DNA of 64,000 nucleotides, taken from Patellaria atrata CBS 101060. Its lineage: Eukaryota; Ascomycota; Dothideomycetes; Patellariales; Patellariaceae. Shown here piece by piece: positions 36,808-49,235 of this stretch. Position 1 is the first letter of the stretch; each line of letters begins with the position of its first letter. The translations under genes were made by a program, and so were the position numbers. Where the stretch lies: NCBI GenBank assembly GCA_010093705.1, contig MU006120.1, forward strand, positions 108,350 through 172,349, in the 5' to 3' direction. The notes below the pieces were generated by a model. The model worked only from the letters and a program-made list of their open reading frames with translations, searched no databases and was not told where the DNA came from.

Positions 36808-37395
36808 TTCAATCCGAGGGTACATACCGAGTACACACCACCACCCACTCCCCCTTCGATGATTAGTGAGGACACGCCACCACTACCCGCGTCACCTTCA
36901 ATAATGAGCGTGTCTAGCATCCTGTCATCCATCGACCTAGTTCCTCGGACCGAAGAGCTTGTATCCAGATCATCTACCGAAGAGTTTTTCCCGAGACAAG
37001 CTTCACATCATCAATCGGGTAATGATACACTCATTGGTCTTGTTCCCGAAGACAAATACCTTCGAGAGAGATCAAATACCAGAAACTCTCCCCCACCGAA
37101 AACTCCACACCATCAAGCAAGCATCTTCTCAGACCAGCCGCCACAGACCAGACACTCTTCGCCCAGGCTCAACACCAGTCAGTCACCACCGCACCAACCT
37201 TTCCATTATCATTCCAAACGCCTCCCATCCGTCAGCCAGCTACCCCGTACCCAAGAATTCCATGATAGACCATGGACCCGAACGCCATCCTCATACCACC
37301 AACCACTCCCCCCTATATCTCTACCCCCACACACCAGGGATCCTCCAGAAAGCTCCCACACCCACATACCCATGACGCGGACATCACCTACCTAA
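36808..37395 (+). other. In-frame continuation after the TAG stop
   Basis: The same frame as the preceding gene is open from the TAG at 36805 to a TAA at 37393. The encoded stretch is Pro/Ser/His-rich (EYTPPPTPPS, DTPPLPASPS) and continues the composition of the upstream tail. It may be the former C-terminus cut off by a nonsense change, a readthrough extension, or chance in C-rich DNA. Overlapping frames in this C-rich stretch are also open, which weakens the case. Confidence 0.4.
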
Positions 37396-38264
37396 CTTTC
37401 ACATCACCACAAGATCATCTCATCCGCCAACACGGTTCCTCACACCGGCGATCTCACGCATAGAACAAACAGAATAACGTCGCCGCCGCCGCAATCCCAG
37501 CTTCAGTACCGCTACGGCAGCTTACCGTCTATGCATCATCCCCTGCAGCCCAAAGACCCGCCTATGGATCCTTACACCGAAGCGTCGGCTCCGTAGCAGG
37601 GTCGGCGCTCCGCCCCTGGCATACCGCACGAGCATCAGGATCGGAATGTGCGGCAGGAGCATGATGGCGGGATGCAGGATGCTTGGTTCGATTAATACCT
37701 TATTCTTACATCCTATTAGGAAGAAAGAAGGGGGGGTGGTGTGGAGGGTTTAGTCATTGGGTTCGGCCTTTTGAAGTTCTGGACGGGATCAGCGATGCAT
37801 AGCAGTGCGAATTAATCTCGGACTTCGGGGTTCTATTTCTTCCGTTTACGGGGCTGTGTTTATAGAAGTGAGGGATTGCACGGGGGTTTCATTCATGAAT
37901 TCATTTTAAGGGGCGTAGGGTTATGGGAGACAGCAGGATTACCGATATTTGCCTTTCACTATACCATAATAGTTTTGTTTTGAATGAATTCACTTAATCG
38001 TGATTGAGTTTTCTTTTTTTACGGTTCCTGCGAGCTATGCTCCACTAAGTGTTAGTCGTCTACAACGTCTCATGGATATTCTCGCACCATCTTTCATGAC
38101 ACAAACCTTGAAATGCCATGATATCCGCGCGATGATTCCTCGGACGAGGTTCAAGTATAAATGCCCGCTCATGCCTAGCGTCAAGATTGCTCCCCCAGCG
38201 CAACATTATTCAACACATCACACTATTCTTTCCTCATAATTAACCCTCATAATACCCTCATACC
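37396..38264. other. Gene-free stretch
   Basis: C-rich at the left and ordinary further right. The short frame 38000-38239 lacks any domain. Confidence 0.4.
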
Positions 38265-39851
38265 CTAGCCCCTGGCACCGACACCCGGGCTCGGAAAAGC
38301 ACCGGCTCCATTCCCCATCATATCCATAAAACTCGCCATTCCGCCCATTCCACCAGCTGATTCAGCACCGGGGAGAAAATTGCTTCCTACGCCACCAGCG
38401 CCCATATGTCCTCCACCCATACCGAGTCCAGGACCCATCGGACCGGGTTTATTGCTCTTCGCGATCTCGATAATCGCATGCTTGCGTCCGAACTCCCTCG
38501 CGTCGGCGGCAGATGTGGTGACGGCTTCCAGTAGGGACACTAGGGCTGTATCTGACTTTTGGGCACGGGTTTCGTTTGCGAAGGTTTCGGTGTTGGGGGG
38601 CACTAAGAGGGGGAGACGGCGGGTTAGGGACAGGAGGGCGCGGAGGAGGGGATGGTCTATGGGTGAAGAAGAAGTAGAAGTTGCCGGGTTCTCAGTAGAT
38701 GTGGAGGATGTGAAGGGGAGACTGGGGTCGGTAAGGTAAGAGGGGGGAAGAGAGGAGAGGTAAGACTGCAGGAGATGGATGCGGGTTTGGAGCATGCGGA
38801 TTGCGTTGCTTTTTGCGGTTATGGAGGCGAGGACTGCAGTTGGGTCAGTCTCTTCTTTGGCCTACAGATGCATTCTGTGGGGATTGGAGCTGTATACCTT
38901 CTTCATCCTCCGGGGAAAGTCCATCTCCAATTTCTGACGCTCCATTGACTTGTGTGCCCTCCTCTACCGCTTTGGCCTTCCCTTTCCCCTTATCCACCTC
39001 CTGGCTCTCGGCAGGCGTCTCCGTCTTGGTAACTGCTGTCGCATTGCCGCCTCCCCTTGCGACAAAATCCACGGCGATCATTTCCGCTTCGCCCGTCTCA
39101 ATTGAAAACACTAGTTCTTTAAACTTTAGTTGGCGTGCGGGTGCTTCACCTTCTACCTCCATCGCGCCGCCGGTTTCCCAGGAGCTCTCGTAGAGCGTGA
39201 GAGGCATTTTGCCGCCAGACATGTTGCCTTGAAGCACGGTGGTGGGGTGGAAAAGCATGAGGATGATGGACTCGTTGTAGACTTCTTGGAGATTTGCATG
39301 GATGGGGAGATGGTGTGGTTGAGGGCCGCTTGAGGGGCCGAGGGTAAACCAACCGACTAGATCCAGGCCTTTATAGACGTCCTTGACTGAAATTGCAATT
39401 AGCTTATACTGCGTGTAGAGTATAAGAAACGAGCATTTTGTTGTCATAGATTTCCCTCTTCTTAGGAGATCTATTGTTCGACTAGGCTCCCAGGGTTTGC
39501 AATAGTGATTCCCCCCGGCTAAAACGTCTCTTCATAAGAGGTAGTATCTGACTTACATTGCTCTAATCGCTGATCGAACCACGTACAATTCAACCTGATC
39601 TCTCCCTCTGGCGCCGTTGTGACCAAACATTCGAACGCAACCTCCATAGTGATCTCACGACCATTTTGCTTTCCCAAAATGGCTCCGACCACAGGACCAT
39701 TCAACCGTCTTAAAGTATGTCGAGTTATAAAGTCCGAAATCGTGAGAAGGACGAGCGGGTGGAGCTGGATTTCGGGGCTCGTGTCTGACGCCCTCGCTGT
39801 TGATAATAAAGAATTTGGTGCGGCATCTACATCTTCTAGTTGTGATTTCAT
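38265..39851 (-). CDS. csn6: COP9 signalosome subunit 6 (CSN6), MPN-domain protein
   Basis: Three exons (39851-39557, 39386-38898, 38833-38265) give about 450 aa. The MPN domain starts at about residue 28 (IQLHPLVLLTISDFITRHTLRRL, GPVVGAILGKQNGREI) and continues through KDVYKGLDLVGWFTLG. The zinc-metalloprotease JAMM signature (HxHx10D) is not present, as expected for the non-catalytic CSN6 that pairs with CSN5. A disordered acidic insert follows, then the C-terminal helical region (AKSNAIRMLQTRIHLLQSYL) that joins the CSN helical bundle. A Gly/Met-rich tail (GPGLGMGGGHMGAGG) ends the protein. The complex removes Nedd8 from cullins and so regulates SCF ligases. The last intron acceptor (ACTGCAG) was chosen over a nearer TAG because only it keeps the frame. 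A start at 39881 is also open. Confidence 0.88.
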
Positions 39852-40423
39852 GGTCGTCAGTGGGAAAAGAAGGATGTGCAAGTTCTAGCTTTGCAAAAAC
39901 TAGAGAGCCGCAAGGATGTGCGATAGGATTGTTCAGAGGAAGAATTGCTGTGCAAAGTTGTGTTTGAAGCTCCAGTTGCCTGAAGCTCTCTCGTCATCTC
40001 AGGACGGGAAATTCCTATAGCAGGTTGGTCGGCTAAAGTTCGGTAGCGAGCGGCGATCTGGCGGGGATCTTGAATTGACCTCAACGACACTTTAGGTTAT
40101 CAGCTATATTACAAAACACTAAGGGTTTTCCCCTAATATCACTATGAAATTTTGTCAGATCATGAACATAATTCTCAATGATTATCGATCGTCAATATTA
40201 AGGTACATATTGCAACTTTTCGAACCGTGCCAGAAAATTCTACCCTTGTAAACCAGTCTTTTGTATCCCAATTCCCAAACAATATCCATCTCTTGTAAGT
40301 GAAGTCTACCCAATATTCCGAGGACGCCTTCATAAGCCCAGTCTTATGATCGAACCGTAGTCTAGCTAGTCAAATCTATCCCACAACCTCTATAGAACAA
40401 TTTGCGGAACGCTAGACATTACA
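39852..40423. other. Spacer between CSN6 and the dehydrogenase gene
   Basis: It contains a 77-codon minus-strand frame (40090-39857) that ends just before the CSN6 ATG. It has no domain and could be an upstream ORF in the CSN6 leader. Confidence 0.35.
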
Positions 40424-41829
40424 TTAGGATTCAACGACAATCTTTAGGACGAGATTTCCGTCCGCATCGACGCCCTTGCCAGCAAGTTCGAAGGCTTCCT
40501 TCGCGGCGCCGAGGCCTTTAAATCTATGGGTCACCATATCATCAAGACTTGGTAGAACCCCGGAGGAAAGGATCTTGATACCAATCGGATAAGTATTGGC
40601 GTAACGAAAGATTCCGATTATATCGACTTCTTTTAGATGTGAAGCCGACATTGGAAGGGTCTGAACGGGAGTACCCATTCCCACCATAACTAATTGACCG
40701 CCAGGTCTTGTTGTCTGCAAAAGTCAGCAAGGATTCGAAATTCGGTCTGGGTCTTCATCGACAGTACATACGTAAAGGCCAGTTTGCATGCAGATCTCCT
40801 TTCCGGTGCAGTCAAAAGTGACATCTGCACCTTCAACGTCTAGCTCCCCAGCACAGGCGACGTCGACAATCCCGGAAGCGAGATCTTTGGCCGTATGGAA
40901 TTGACTAGGTTCATCGTGGTGATGTTTATTAGGTCTAATAACATAGCCTTTCGTTGCGAATCCATTTCGAATAGCGTATTCGACGCGCCTTGCGTTGATA
41001 TCTGCTATCAGAACTGTGGTGGCGCCGGATAGCTTTGTCATAGCAGCGACGAGCATGCCGACGCTACCGGCACCGAAGACGATAACAGTATCACCTTGCT
41101 CTATCGTTGCTCTTCTCGTTGCGTGAATTGCGACGGAGAGAGGTTCTAATAGAGCAGCTGAATCTAGAGAGATGTGCGCTGGGATTCTAGCGAGGGTTCA
41201 GCCTCTCGCTCATGCAAGGCAAAAGTCTAAAAAACGTACTTGTGACACCACTTCGCAGGATGGTTAATTCGTTCCTGCAGAGTACCCTGGAAATGGGGTA
41301 CCGATTTTGCACTACTTCGAAACCTCATCTTCGGGCACAGATTATATCTGCCTCGTAGACAAGATCTGCAATTGTCACATGGAACACCTACTTCCAATGC
41401 AACTCGATCTCCGATCTGGAATCCAGATACAGCATCTCCAAGGGCGACCACGATTCCGGCAGATTCGTGACCTAGGGAAAGCGGCGCTGACGCTTGCAGA
41501 TCACCATTTCGGAATTTGTTGTAGTAAGAAACGTCACTGCCGCAAACACCAGTTGCTTTGACAGCAATCTGGAGTTCGTTAGGTGCAGGATCTGAGATTG
41601 TTCTCGTTTCCTAATACGATGTTAGCTTGAACTCTAGTTGACGATTTCCCCAGATACCCCACGATGTTGTGTGGGATATGTAGGTAAGAACGGGAAGGTA
41701 GAAAAAGCAAAGTTCAGTCCGTACCAGACGTAGGTCCCTTGGCCCATGCAAGACGGAAGCTTGAATCGTAGCCTTATTGTAATGCCTCACGGGGATTGGA
41801 TAGATGTCGGCTAATGCTGTTGGAGCCAT
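40424..41829 (-). CDS. Zinc-dependent sorbitol/xylitol dehydrogenase-like MDR enzyme
   Basis: Four exons (41829-41725, 41610-41240, 41186-40772, 40714-40424) give 393 aa. It is a medium-chain dehydrogenase/reductase of the polyol dehydrogenase group. The catalytic zinc ligands are the Cys of TGVCGSDV and the His-Glu of GHESAG. The structural zinc site is CDNCRSCLRGRYNLC. The Rossmann motif is VFGAGSVGM, and the acidic residue in LIADIN after the second strand suggests NAD+ rather than NADP+. Such enzymes oxidise sorbitol, xylitol or related polyols to ketoses in the cytosol. The exact substrate is not readable from sequence. An insert (RPNKHHHDEPSQFHT) in the nucleotide domain is slightly longer than in typical members. 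Confidence 0.92.
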
Positions 41830-44618
41830 AACGACACTTGTACTTGAAACGCGGTATCAGATGTGTTGACAAAGAGAAACAGAAAGAGAAAATTTGGTAG
41901 CTACGAGACTACCCCACGGCAGGAATTGAGGGAGATAAATATACATGTTGGGACAGTCCTAGACGTGCTAGATCATCTCAACGAAAGTGCTGGGCCTGAA
42001 CTGATACTTCTTCGTGCATCGGGGAGATAGTGAAGCGCATAACGACTATGAGCTCCACGTCATATAGCTGAACGAATCACCTATGCTTGCTCTCATGCGT
42101 AGTCTCAGGGTGCCAGCGTAGTCTTTTCTTTATCCCGTAAAGCTCAGTATAAAGATGGCTAGATCCTCCCCAGCGAGACTGGGAGGACGAGGGAGGTCGA
42201 CGACATTTCTGCCGGATCAACACAGAGGAAGTCCCGAGCAACGAACGAGAAGCTGGGCCCCGCCGACGCTCGTCCTGCAGAACAATGTCTATCAGCAGTA
42301 CTTGTGAAACAGCGATAAGGTAGTGTCGAGAGGCTTGCAGTTGCACCCGGCCCTTAGCCATAGTCTTCAGGCTGTATGCCGTCTGTGCTTTGTTGCAATC
42401 GCAACAATAACGAGCAACGGGGACCCATCAAAAGGTCATTTCAAGCAGCAATAGGGTGCCAAGGATCGCCAGAAAGTCGAATCTCCCGGCCTAATGAGAT
42501 AGCGTGGACGGTGGATGTGTGTTATGGCGAAACGGCGAAGATAGTAGTGTGGCTCTTATGTTCTACTGGCTAGCATAACCGTCCCGGCTTTCCTGCTGCA
42601 ACGCCCGCCTGTTCCCTGCACGGCTTAGGGGTATAATAAGGGTATAATGGATGAACATATTGGGATGGACTTGACTGTTCGTTGTTGAGAGATTGAGAGA
42701 ATGTCTTGCCTTTCTAGGGGGAAGATTGCTGAGGCTACCGAGAATGCAATATCACATCCTGTGCTATGCGGACCAATTCGATAGAGGAACGCTCGTTTGA
42801 ATGCGGATACCGCTAATAATTATTGGAACTGGCGACATCGTGCAGTGGCAATTGCTAGTAATTCGAGCTTATCAGGACATCTCCCGGCCCTGTCGTTAAA
42901 AAAGATCCTGACACCCATAAGGTACCCCCTACCCAAGCCTCTGATTCACTGCACAAGTTCGCAACGGTTCTCACCATCAGAACCTTGTGGACCGCGCTGC
43001 ACCTGCTGCAGTAGTGTAAGGTGTTAGCAAAAGAAGTTCTGGTTCAAGACGAGATCGCGAGTAAGTAGCTCGATCCGAGAACTGCGGTATTCTGAGCGAC
43101 AAAGAATGACGGGCTTCATGACGAGATAACTGCCCTTCTGTGCTTCCAACATCCTTCGTTCAAAACCATTTTCGCCAGTACCATCTCGATCTAGAAATGT
43201 TCAGATGCTGTCGGCCGTGACGGGGACGAATAACCTCATATCATGACCATTTTTCATTTCTAGCGTCACTGATAAGCTTGCTCGACATATATTGCTGAAA
43301 AGTCCTGCGACAAGTATCAGAATCCCGACGGGACGGAAGGCGACATATTGGACCTGCAGTCTCATTGCGTTGGAAGGACCGAAGAACAACTTTATCCTTC
43401 TTTCTACCGGCCTCAGTTGCCTCACGAATTCCACCATTTCTCCAACCACCCCCTCGCGAAGGGCTAGGTTGGGGAACAGCGGTGAATGTTCTCATCTCGG
43501 AACAAATGCGTCCAGTGCGTCCATGTCTGCTCGATGTGAGATGGTCATTCTTGGAGACGAGACAAGAAATACCTGGTCAATATGAAAAATGACCTTGATG
43601 GATGCAGGCCTTACGAGATTGGGGGGGATGGATCACGGCTTCACTTCAGGTACAGCACGATACAGAGAAACCCAGCCTAAGAACCAATGACAGAAATGGG
43701 ACTTTAGCCTTTAAGGTTCGCAGTCTTCATTTGCCCTCTCCCATGACCTTTCTATACTCTACATATTTTTACAGTGGCAACATTCTTTTCTCTCATGATC
43801 TTCATGTTCTTCCTACGAGTTCTCAACTTTTCAAGACAATATTTCAGCAACGATATCAAAGCTCGACAGGCAAAATAGGCATTTCTATAGACTATATGTA
43901 CGAACACATTTTCAATTTTTGATTTGGTAGAATGGTAAGATTGCGGGCATTCGTGCCGGTCGACAACTAATTAACATCCGTCCAAGCGAGTGGGCACGTT
44001 TCTCCACGTGCGCTTAGCTCACTGCATTCGCTGCCAGGATATCGGAGATCTACCACATACAACTTTCTCTTCAGAACGACATGTGTAGCCTCCGACTCCG
44101 ATGTGATAGAATACGTTAGAGACAGATTAAGACAACCCATTATTGTGCGGCATGGTACCTTGGATAACGGTGGCTACTTATCCTGAGTCTCAATGTAGAG
44201 GACCGGCTTAGTGCCCATATTCCACACTCCTCAAATCTTCGCGCAAGAAGAGAAGTTGAAAATAGTCTCAATTCAGTCTGATATCTGTCCGATATTCGGA
44301 ATTTTCACCGTCTATTTACAAGAGCTGACCAAGCAGACATGGTTCAAGAGTTAAGCTATAGCCTAGAGCTAATAAGGATTCCTCACTTCGTTCTTGAATC
44401 GTAACGGCGATCGACTACCCAGCAACCAACAACGCCACTACTTCACCGTATATAAAGGATAATGCAAGAGCCCGCAATAATGAGGGAGATTTTAGGTAAA
44501 AGTAGCTCACTCACTCAAGACTCCACTTCGTTGTTAGCGTATTATCTTTTATCCTCTACCTGCTACAAAGCAGGACATGAAAGAAAATTGTACGCGCTTC
44601 CATCTATCCTTCAGTTAT
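41830..44618. other. Gene-poor 2.8-kb region
   Basis: Frames of 60-106 codons on both strands (for example 43602-43922 plus, 43449-43201 minus) show no domain or splice pattern I trust. No tRNA or strong repeat seen. Confidence 0.4.
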
Positions 44619-46068
44619 CTACAACTTACTCTTTCCGCCAAGGACCACGCATTCAATCCACTCCTTGATAATAATGTTAACGGCTTGGGGCTTCTGGGTC
44701 AAGGCCCAGTGCGTAGCCGGGACGCTGCGCACAGTAAGATTTGATAGGTATTTTCCCATCCCTCTCCCCATCGATGGCAGCAACACGTGGTCGTACTCTG
44801 CTTGGACATACAAGGTAGGAATGTCGATATTCGACGACTTGAGTCTTGCATTCTGTGAGATGGGTGGTCGAGGAGGTAAGTTCCGTGACTATCACTTACT
44901 GTTGATCTTCTTCCCAATTTATCTCTCTTGTCCTATACCAGTTCACTGCGTGATATTAATATCTGAGCCGCGATCATCACATATATACTCACCTGTCCCA
45001 TGAAGGCCGTTTCGATGATATTGGTCCACGTAGTACTCCAATTCTCTTTCAGTCAACAATTTGCTCTTCCCAACCTTAAGCAGGTTTTCGAAGATTATAC
45101 CCTTCGTTGGGTCGAACATCAACTCTCCACTGGCACCCTTTCCTCCGTACATGCCATTCAAAAACTGCCTGATCTCCTCTTTCGTCGTGATCTTCCCTTC
45201 AACTTCAGGACTTGCAAGATGGAGCTGGTACCCAAATTGGGGTAGCGGGCCCTTGACCATGTCTTCTGTAGATATGTACTGCTTGTGTACGGGGGCAAAT
45301 GGCGTGCAAACAGAGAACACATGCGTTATCAGTTCCGGATGCCACATCGCCGCACGCCAGACAACAGCACCTCCCCAATCATGTCCGCCTAGCACGATCT
45401 TGGGCGCATTGAGCTGTCGTGCTAACTCCGCGATGTCGTCCGCCGCTCGCTTCATCCCGTATAGAGACAACGGTGCGGGAGGCACCTGTGGTGCATCCTG
45501 CCGAACGGTCACATTTGATTCGAGACGTGCGCTGAAGAGTGTAACAGAGAGATAACTTTGCCTACCGTTCCACCATATCCCATCATATCAGGTGCTACAA
45601 CTCTGAAGCCCATCTCTAGTAGGATGGGAATCTGGTACCGCCAACCAATCGAAAGGTCTGGCCAGCCGTGGATCTACAACGCATGTTGTCAGAGCCAGCA
45701 CGAACTGCGTCATACACTCCTACGAACCCCATTCAAATGAGGCAAAGGGAGGCGATGATGGGAAGGGGTGGTTGGGTAGAATCTTCGATCACTCGATAAA
45801 CGAAAGTATCGACGGGTAAGACCTACGAGGAAGATTGTCCCTTTGATAGTAGCATTGTTATTTCCAGGCAGCCCGAGAATATAATCTGCAAGAGGATTTT
45901 TTGCAGTCAGCTGCCTCTGTGCCAATGATCCTCTTTCGCCACAGATTATAGGGAAAATCTGGGCTATGTGGGGAAGGGGGTAAATTCACGATAGGTCTGG
46001 CCGTTCACATTCGCCTTCTCATGCGTGACGCGACTATCGTCGTACGGGTCGATTTTGTCAACGTCCAT
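44619..46068 (-). CDS. Epoxide-hydrolase-like alpha/beta hydrolase
   Basis: Six exons (46068-45990, 45885-45827, 45673-45566, 45497-44993, 44945-44900, 44844-44619) join in phase to 340 aa. The oxyanion motif HGWPD, the second motif PDMMGYGGT, the nucleophile Asp in GGHDWGGAV, the charge-relay Asp in AEYDHVLLP and the His in [10 protein letters not shown] match soluble epoxide hydrolases (or related haloalkane-type hydrolases). Lid residues include YGYQL-type Tyr (FGYQLHLA). No signal peptide, so probably cytosolic. The small exons 2 and 5 (59 and 46 nt) were recovered from branch/acceptor signals and from family motifs ([16 protein letters not shown]). The acceptor of the last intron (GCAAG|A) was chosen to keep the frame. 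The likely role is hydrolysis of lipid or xenobiotic epoxides. Confidence 0.9.
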
Positions 46069-47358
46069 TGCGGCACCCCGGTGGGAAGTTTTCTGTTTAC
46101 CGATAATGCAAAGGCACTGAGTAATAGAGTGCCAACAATTTCTCTCCGGCACATCCGAGGAGAGTAAAAATTTCTTCGCAGATGGTGAAGATAAGGTTCT
46201 CACTTCTCTCTCTGGGTTTCGCTTTGGCGATTTCCCTCTTGCAGAGCCGAGGTTCCCCTACATGTACCTTCGTACCTAGTCCAGTGGAATAAACAAGGCC
46301 ATCATAAGCAAATCCTGCAGTAGTGATGATGTCTCCGCCGTATTATTAGCCCTATCGTGCAGATACGTAAATGCAGCAACCTAAAGTAACTTGTCCCCCT
46401 TTATCAGACAATTATTCCCATCCACGCCAGGCTTGTCATGTCAAGGTGCTACAACCTGTCTTATACCTTATATATGGTTCTTCTGAAACCCGGCAGGAGT
46501 CAGCTACGCGAAGGATGGCAATCTTCCCATATTTGCATGTGCCAAAATTCCAGCAGCATACCCCGAAAAACGGAACAGGAAGAGGGTATCCGCAATCTGC
46601 ATGTCCAAGTCTGCCACGTCGTCGAGCTTTTCATCTCGTTGCCCCAGCACATCGGGCTCAGACAAGCAAGTTTATATATTATCGAGTAGCACAGCATGAA
46701 GGTGTAGTAAAAATGATGGTAAGAACGGTAAGAAGATGGTAAGCCGAAACATCGAAGCAATAATCGTGGTGAGATTGTCCCGTTCGGTAACCAGTAGCAA
46801 TTAGGGTACGTTCCGTTCACGCATGCTTCATCCAGGCTGTCGGAATGGAAGGGGGGAAGATGGTGCTACTGCATCTTCTGCATGCTTGTTCGAATAGTAA
46901 CCGCGAAGCCGTCGGAACACAGGGGTTACAAAAGATATACGTGCTGTGTATTCGACTCGCGTGCATGCGGTACGTATCTTTTTCCTTATTATCAGTTTGT
47001 GAGATTGGAGGATGACAGCCAATGAGAAGAGACAGCGAAGATGGGACGAGGAGAGGGAGGAAGCGAGGACATGCGGCTTGCGGGCCCATATTAACGTGCA
47101 TTCGCCGACTACAATGGGACCAGAGGACAGATTGATCTTGTGTGACTGGTGGCGGGCGCAAGAGGAAGACAGAATGTCCAGGATCTTAGGTTGCTCGATT
47201 GACGATGTTGTTTTGCTGTCTTATGAAAACAATGCTATCTTACACCATGCTCATGATAAGTGTCATACCCCGGAACCGAATTCACCTCTACCATCCACCG
47301 GAAAACTCGAGTGTCTTTTGTTAACACTATTAAAACTGGAAACCAGGGCGAGACAGGA
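46069..47358. other. Intergenic region
   Basis: Short frames on both strands (46371-46742, 47012-47365 plus; 47161-46817 minus) without recognisable domains. Promoter of the hydrolase gene at the left. Confidence 0.4.
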
Positions 47359-48445
47359 TCAGTAAATCACCGTATCCTCGTCCGCTTCCATAACGACATC
47401 TACGTTTTCATCGCCGCCCTCCTTACTCTCCTCGGGCTCAGGGATCATTTTGCCATTCGTCTCTGCTTCTACTCGTCGTTGATCTTCCAATGGAGGGGAC
47501 TGTTGATTAGTATCGCCATTAGGGAGGACATCAGGAGACTTAGCATGATCTCCTGAAGAACCCACCTCGTTTGAAGGCTTGGGTTGCTCTGTGTCAACAT
47601 CATTCTCACCGAGATCGTTGGACTCCGCACCATGTTTCTCCTTCTCCTTCTCACGCGTCTGCTCGAACTCGTCCAGTTCTCTGTCGATTGTAGCTTCCGC
47701 TTCTTCGATTTGGGCTTTGATGATATCTTCGTCTTTGGGGCGCAACTCCCAAGGTTTATAGTACTAGCTACTAGTCAGCACCTATACTTGAAGTTGTAAG
47801 GATAAATCCCAAACATACCAATCTCGGCTCCGTTCTTGTGTAGAGGAAGTTTGCCGTAGCTAGGAGATTCGAGTGTCGTATCCGCATCTAAAGGAGACCA
47901 TGATTAGCCCCTAAACTTGCAATGCACATTCAAGCTATTTCCCTACCGATTGCTCGTCAAACTTCTTCTGCTCCCGCCTTCGAACAGCCATGAGATCATC
48001 CAGCTTGCGTCTCTTGCTCTCGTCATGCTCTTCTGCCTGCTGCTTCAGCTTCTCTTGCTGCTTCTTCTCAATGTCCGCCCGTCGTCTCTGTGCTGCTGAA
48101 GATGAGCTTTGTGAGAGTGTGCCGAGCAACGCGCCAAAAAGCCGCTGTCCTCGTTTACGTTCTTCTATTTCGCCATTTTTGCGTTTTAATGCCCGTAGCT
48201 CGGCTGGTGTAGGTTTTGCTTCCTGGAGAGTATCATTTTCCCTCTCGACTTTGACTCTGGGGCGCTTGTTCTGGGTGTCTGGTGCCGATGACGATTGTCT
48301 TCTCTTGCCTGTGGGCGTGGGGGAGATAGATTCTTGGGGATCTGCTTCGGGGACTACGACTGCGGATGCTATGACCCTGGAGCTATATTAGAATTCGAAA
48401 TCTAATGTAGGAAACATGCAGCACTTACGGTTGGGTATCTGACAT
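47359..48445 (-). CDS. Pinin/SDK/memA-domain protein
   Basis: Four exons (48445-48429, 48382-47947, 47887-47819, 47763-47359) give 308 aa. The first exon is only 17 nt (MSDTQ and part of a Pro codon). The diagnostic segment is RGQRLFGALLGTLSQSSSS, followed by a charged coiled-coil helix (RRADIEKKQQEKLKQQAEEH) and HSNLLATANFLYTRTEPRLYYKPWELRP, the core of the pinin domain. The C-terminal 110 residues are acidic and disordered. Metazoan pinin associates with the exon-junction and splicing machinery in the nucleus; a nuclear, splicing-related role is likely here. The gene is divergent from PHF5A/Rds3, with only 409 bp between start codons. Confidence 0.88.
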
Positions 48446-48854
48446 GTTTAGAAGAGCATTGAAATAGGCCTAGGGATGCTCAGCAAAGAAATCTACTACA
48501 CGGGTGATGCTGAATGGTTAGATTGTCCAAGCTCGCGTTTACTTTACGCGGGCGAGGCTCTTTCTCTTCCGCGGTCTAATTATGGCGGAAGAGAGATGCC
48601 AAGGCTCTTAGAAATGCGACTCCTACCTCAGCATTCAACTTCCCTTTGTCATAACTCCACGCTCGAACCTTCCACGTCATAGGATCAAACTTATAACAAC
48701 CTCTTTTAAGAGGTACAACTTCTCATAAAGCTTTTCAATCTTTGCGCCGACCACACATACACGCACACATACGTATTCAGCCCACACCTAAAGGCTCGCA
48801 CAGTGAACTCAGCCTCATCGAACCTTTCTTAACTTTACATATCCAGCTTGAGCC
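48446..48854. promoter_or_regulatory. Shared divergent promoter of pinin-like and PHF5A genes
   Basis: 409 bp between two start codons facing away from each other. No TATAAA in a good position. CTTTTAAGAGG near 48706 and C/T- and CA-rich stretches before 48855 are visible. Likely bidirectional. Confidence 0.5.
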
Positions 48855-49235
48855 ATGTCTCGCCACCATCCGTAAGTCCCTCTCAACACCCTTTTCCCAG
48901 ATTCTCCAGCTAACCTTCCTTTCAGCGATCTCGTCATGTGCCGCAAACAGCCCGGTATCGCCATCGCCCGCCTCTGCGACAAATGCGACGGCAAGTGTCC
49001 CGTCTGCGACTCTTACGTGCGTCCCACAACCGAAGCCCGCATCTGTGACGACTGCTCGTTTGGCAATTACCAGAACAAGTGCGTCGTCTGCGGCGGGGAG
49101 GGCATCTCAGATGCTTTCTATTGCTTCGAGTGTACACGGCTCGAAAAGGATAGGGATGGCTGTCCCAAGATTATCAATTTGGGAAGTAGTAGGACGGATC
49201 TGTTTTATCAAAAGAAGAATTTTAGGAACCATTGA
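48855..49235 (+). CDS. rds3: PHF5A/Rds3/Ini1, SF3b complex zinc-finger subunit
   Basis: Two exons (48855-48871 and 48926-49235) give 108 aa, the normal length. The protein begins [16 protein letters not shown] and carries the family's CxxC knuckles: [33 protein letters not shown] and [17 protein letters not shown]. It ends in the conserved [14 protein letters not shown]. It is a core subunit of the U2 snRNP SF3b complex and helps recognise the intron branch site. The first exon is 17 nt and ends in CC before GTAAGT; an annotation starting at the first internal Met would lose the N-terminus. Confidence 0.97.

Noticed and set aside
39857-40090. 77-codon frame upstream of CSN6 as a separate gene
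   Set aside because: No domain, and it ends just before the CSN6 start; at most an upstream ORF.
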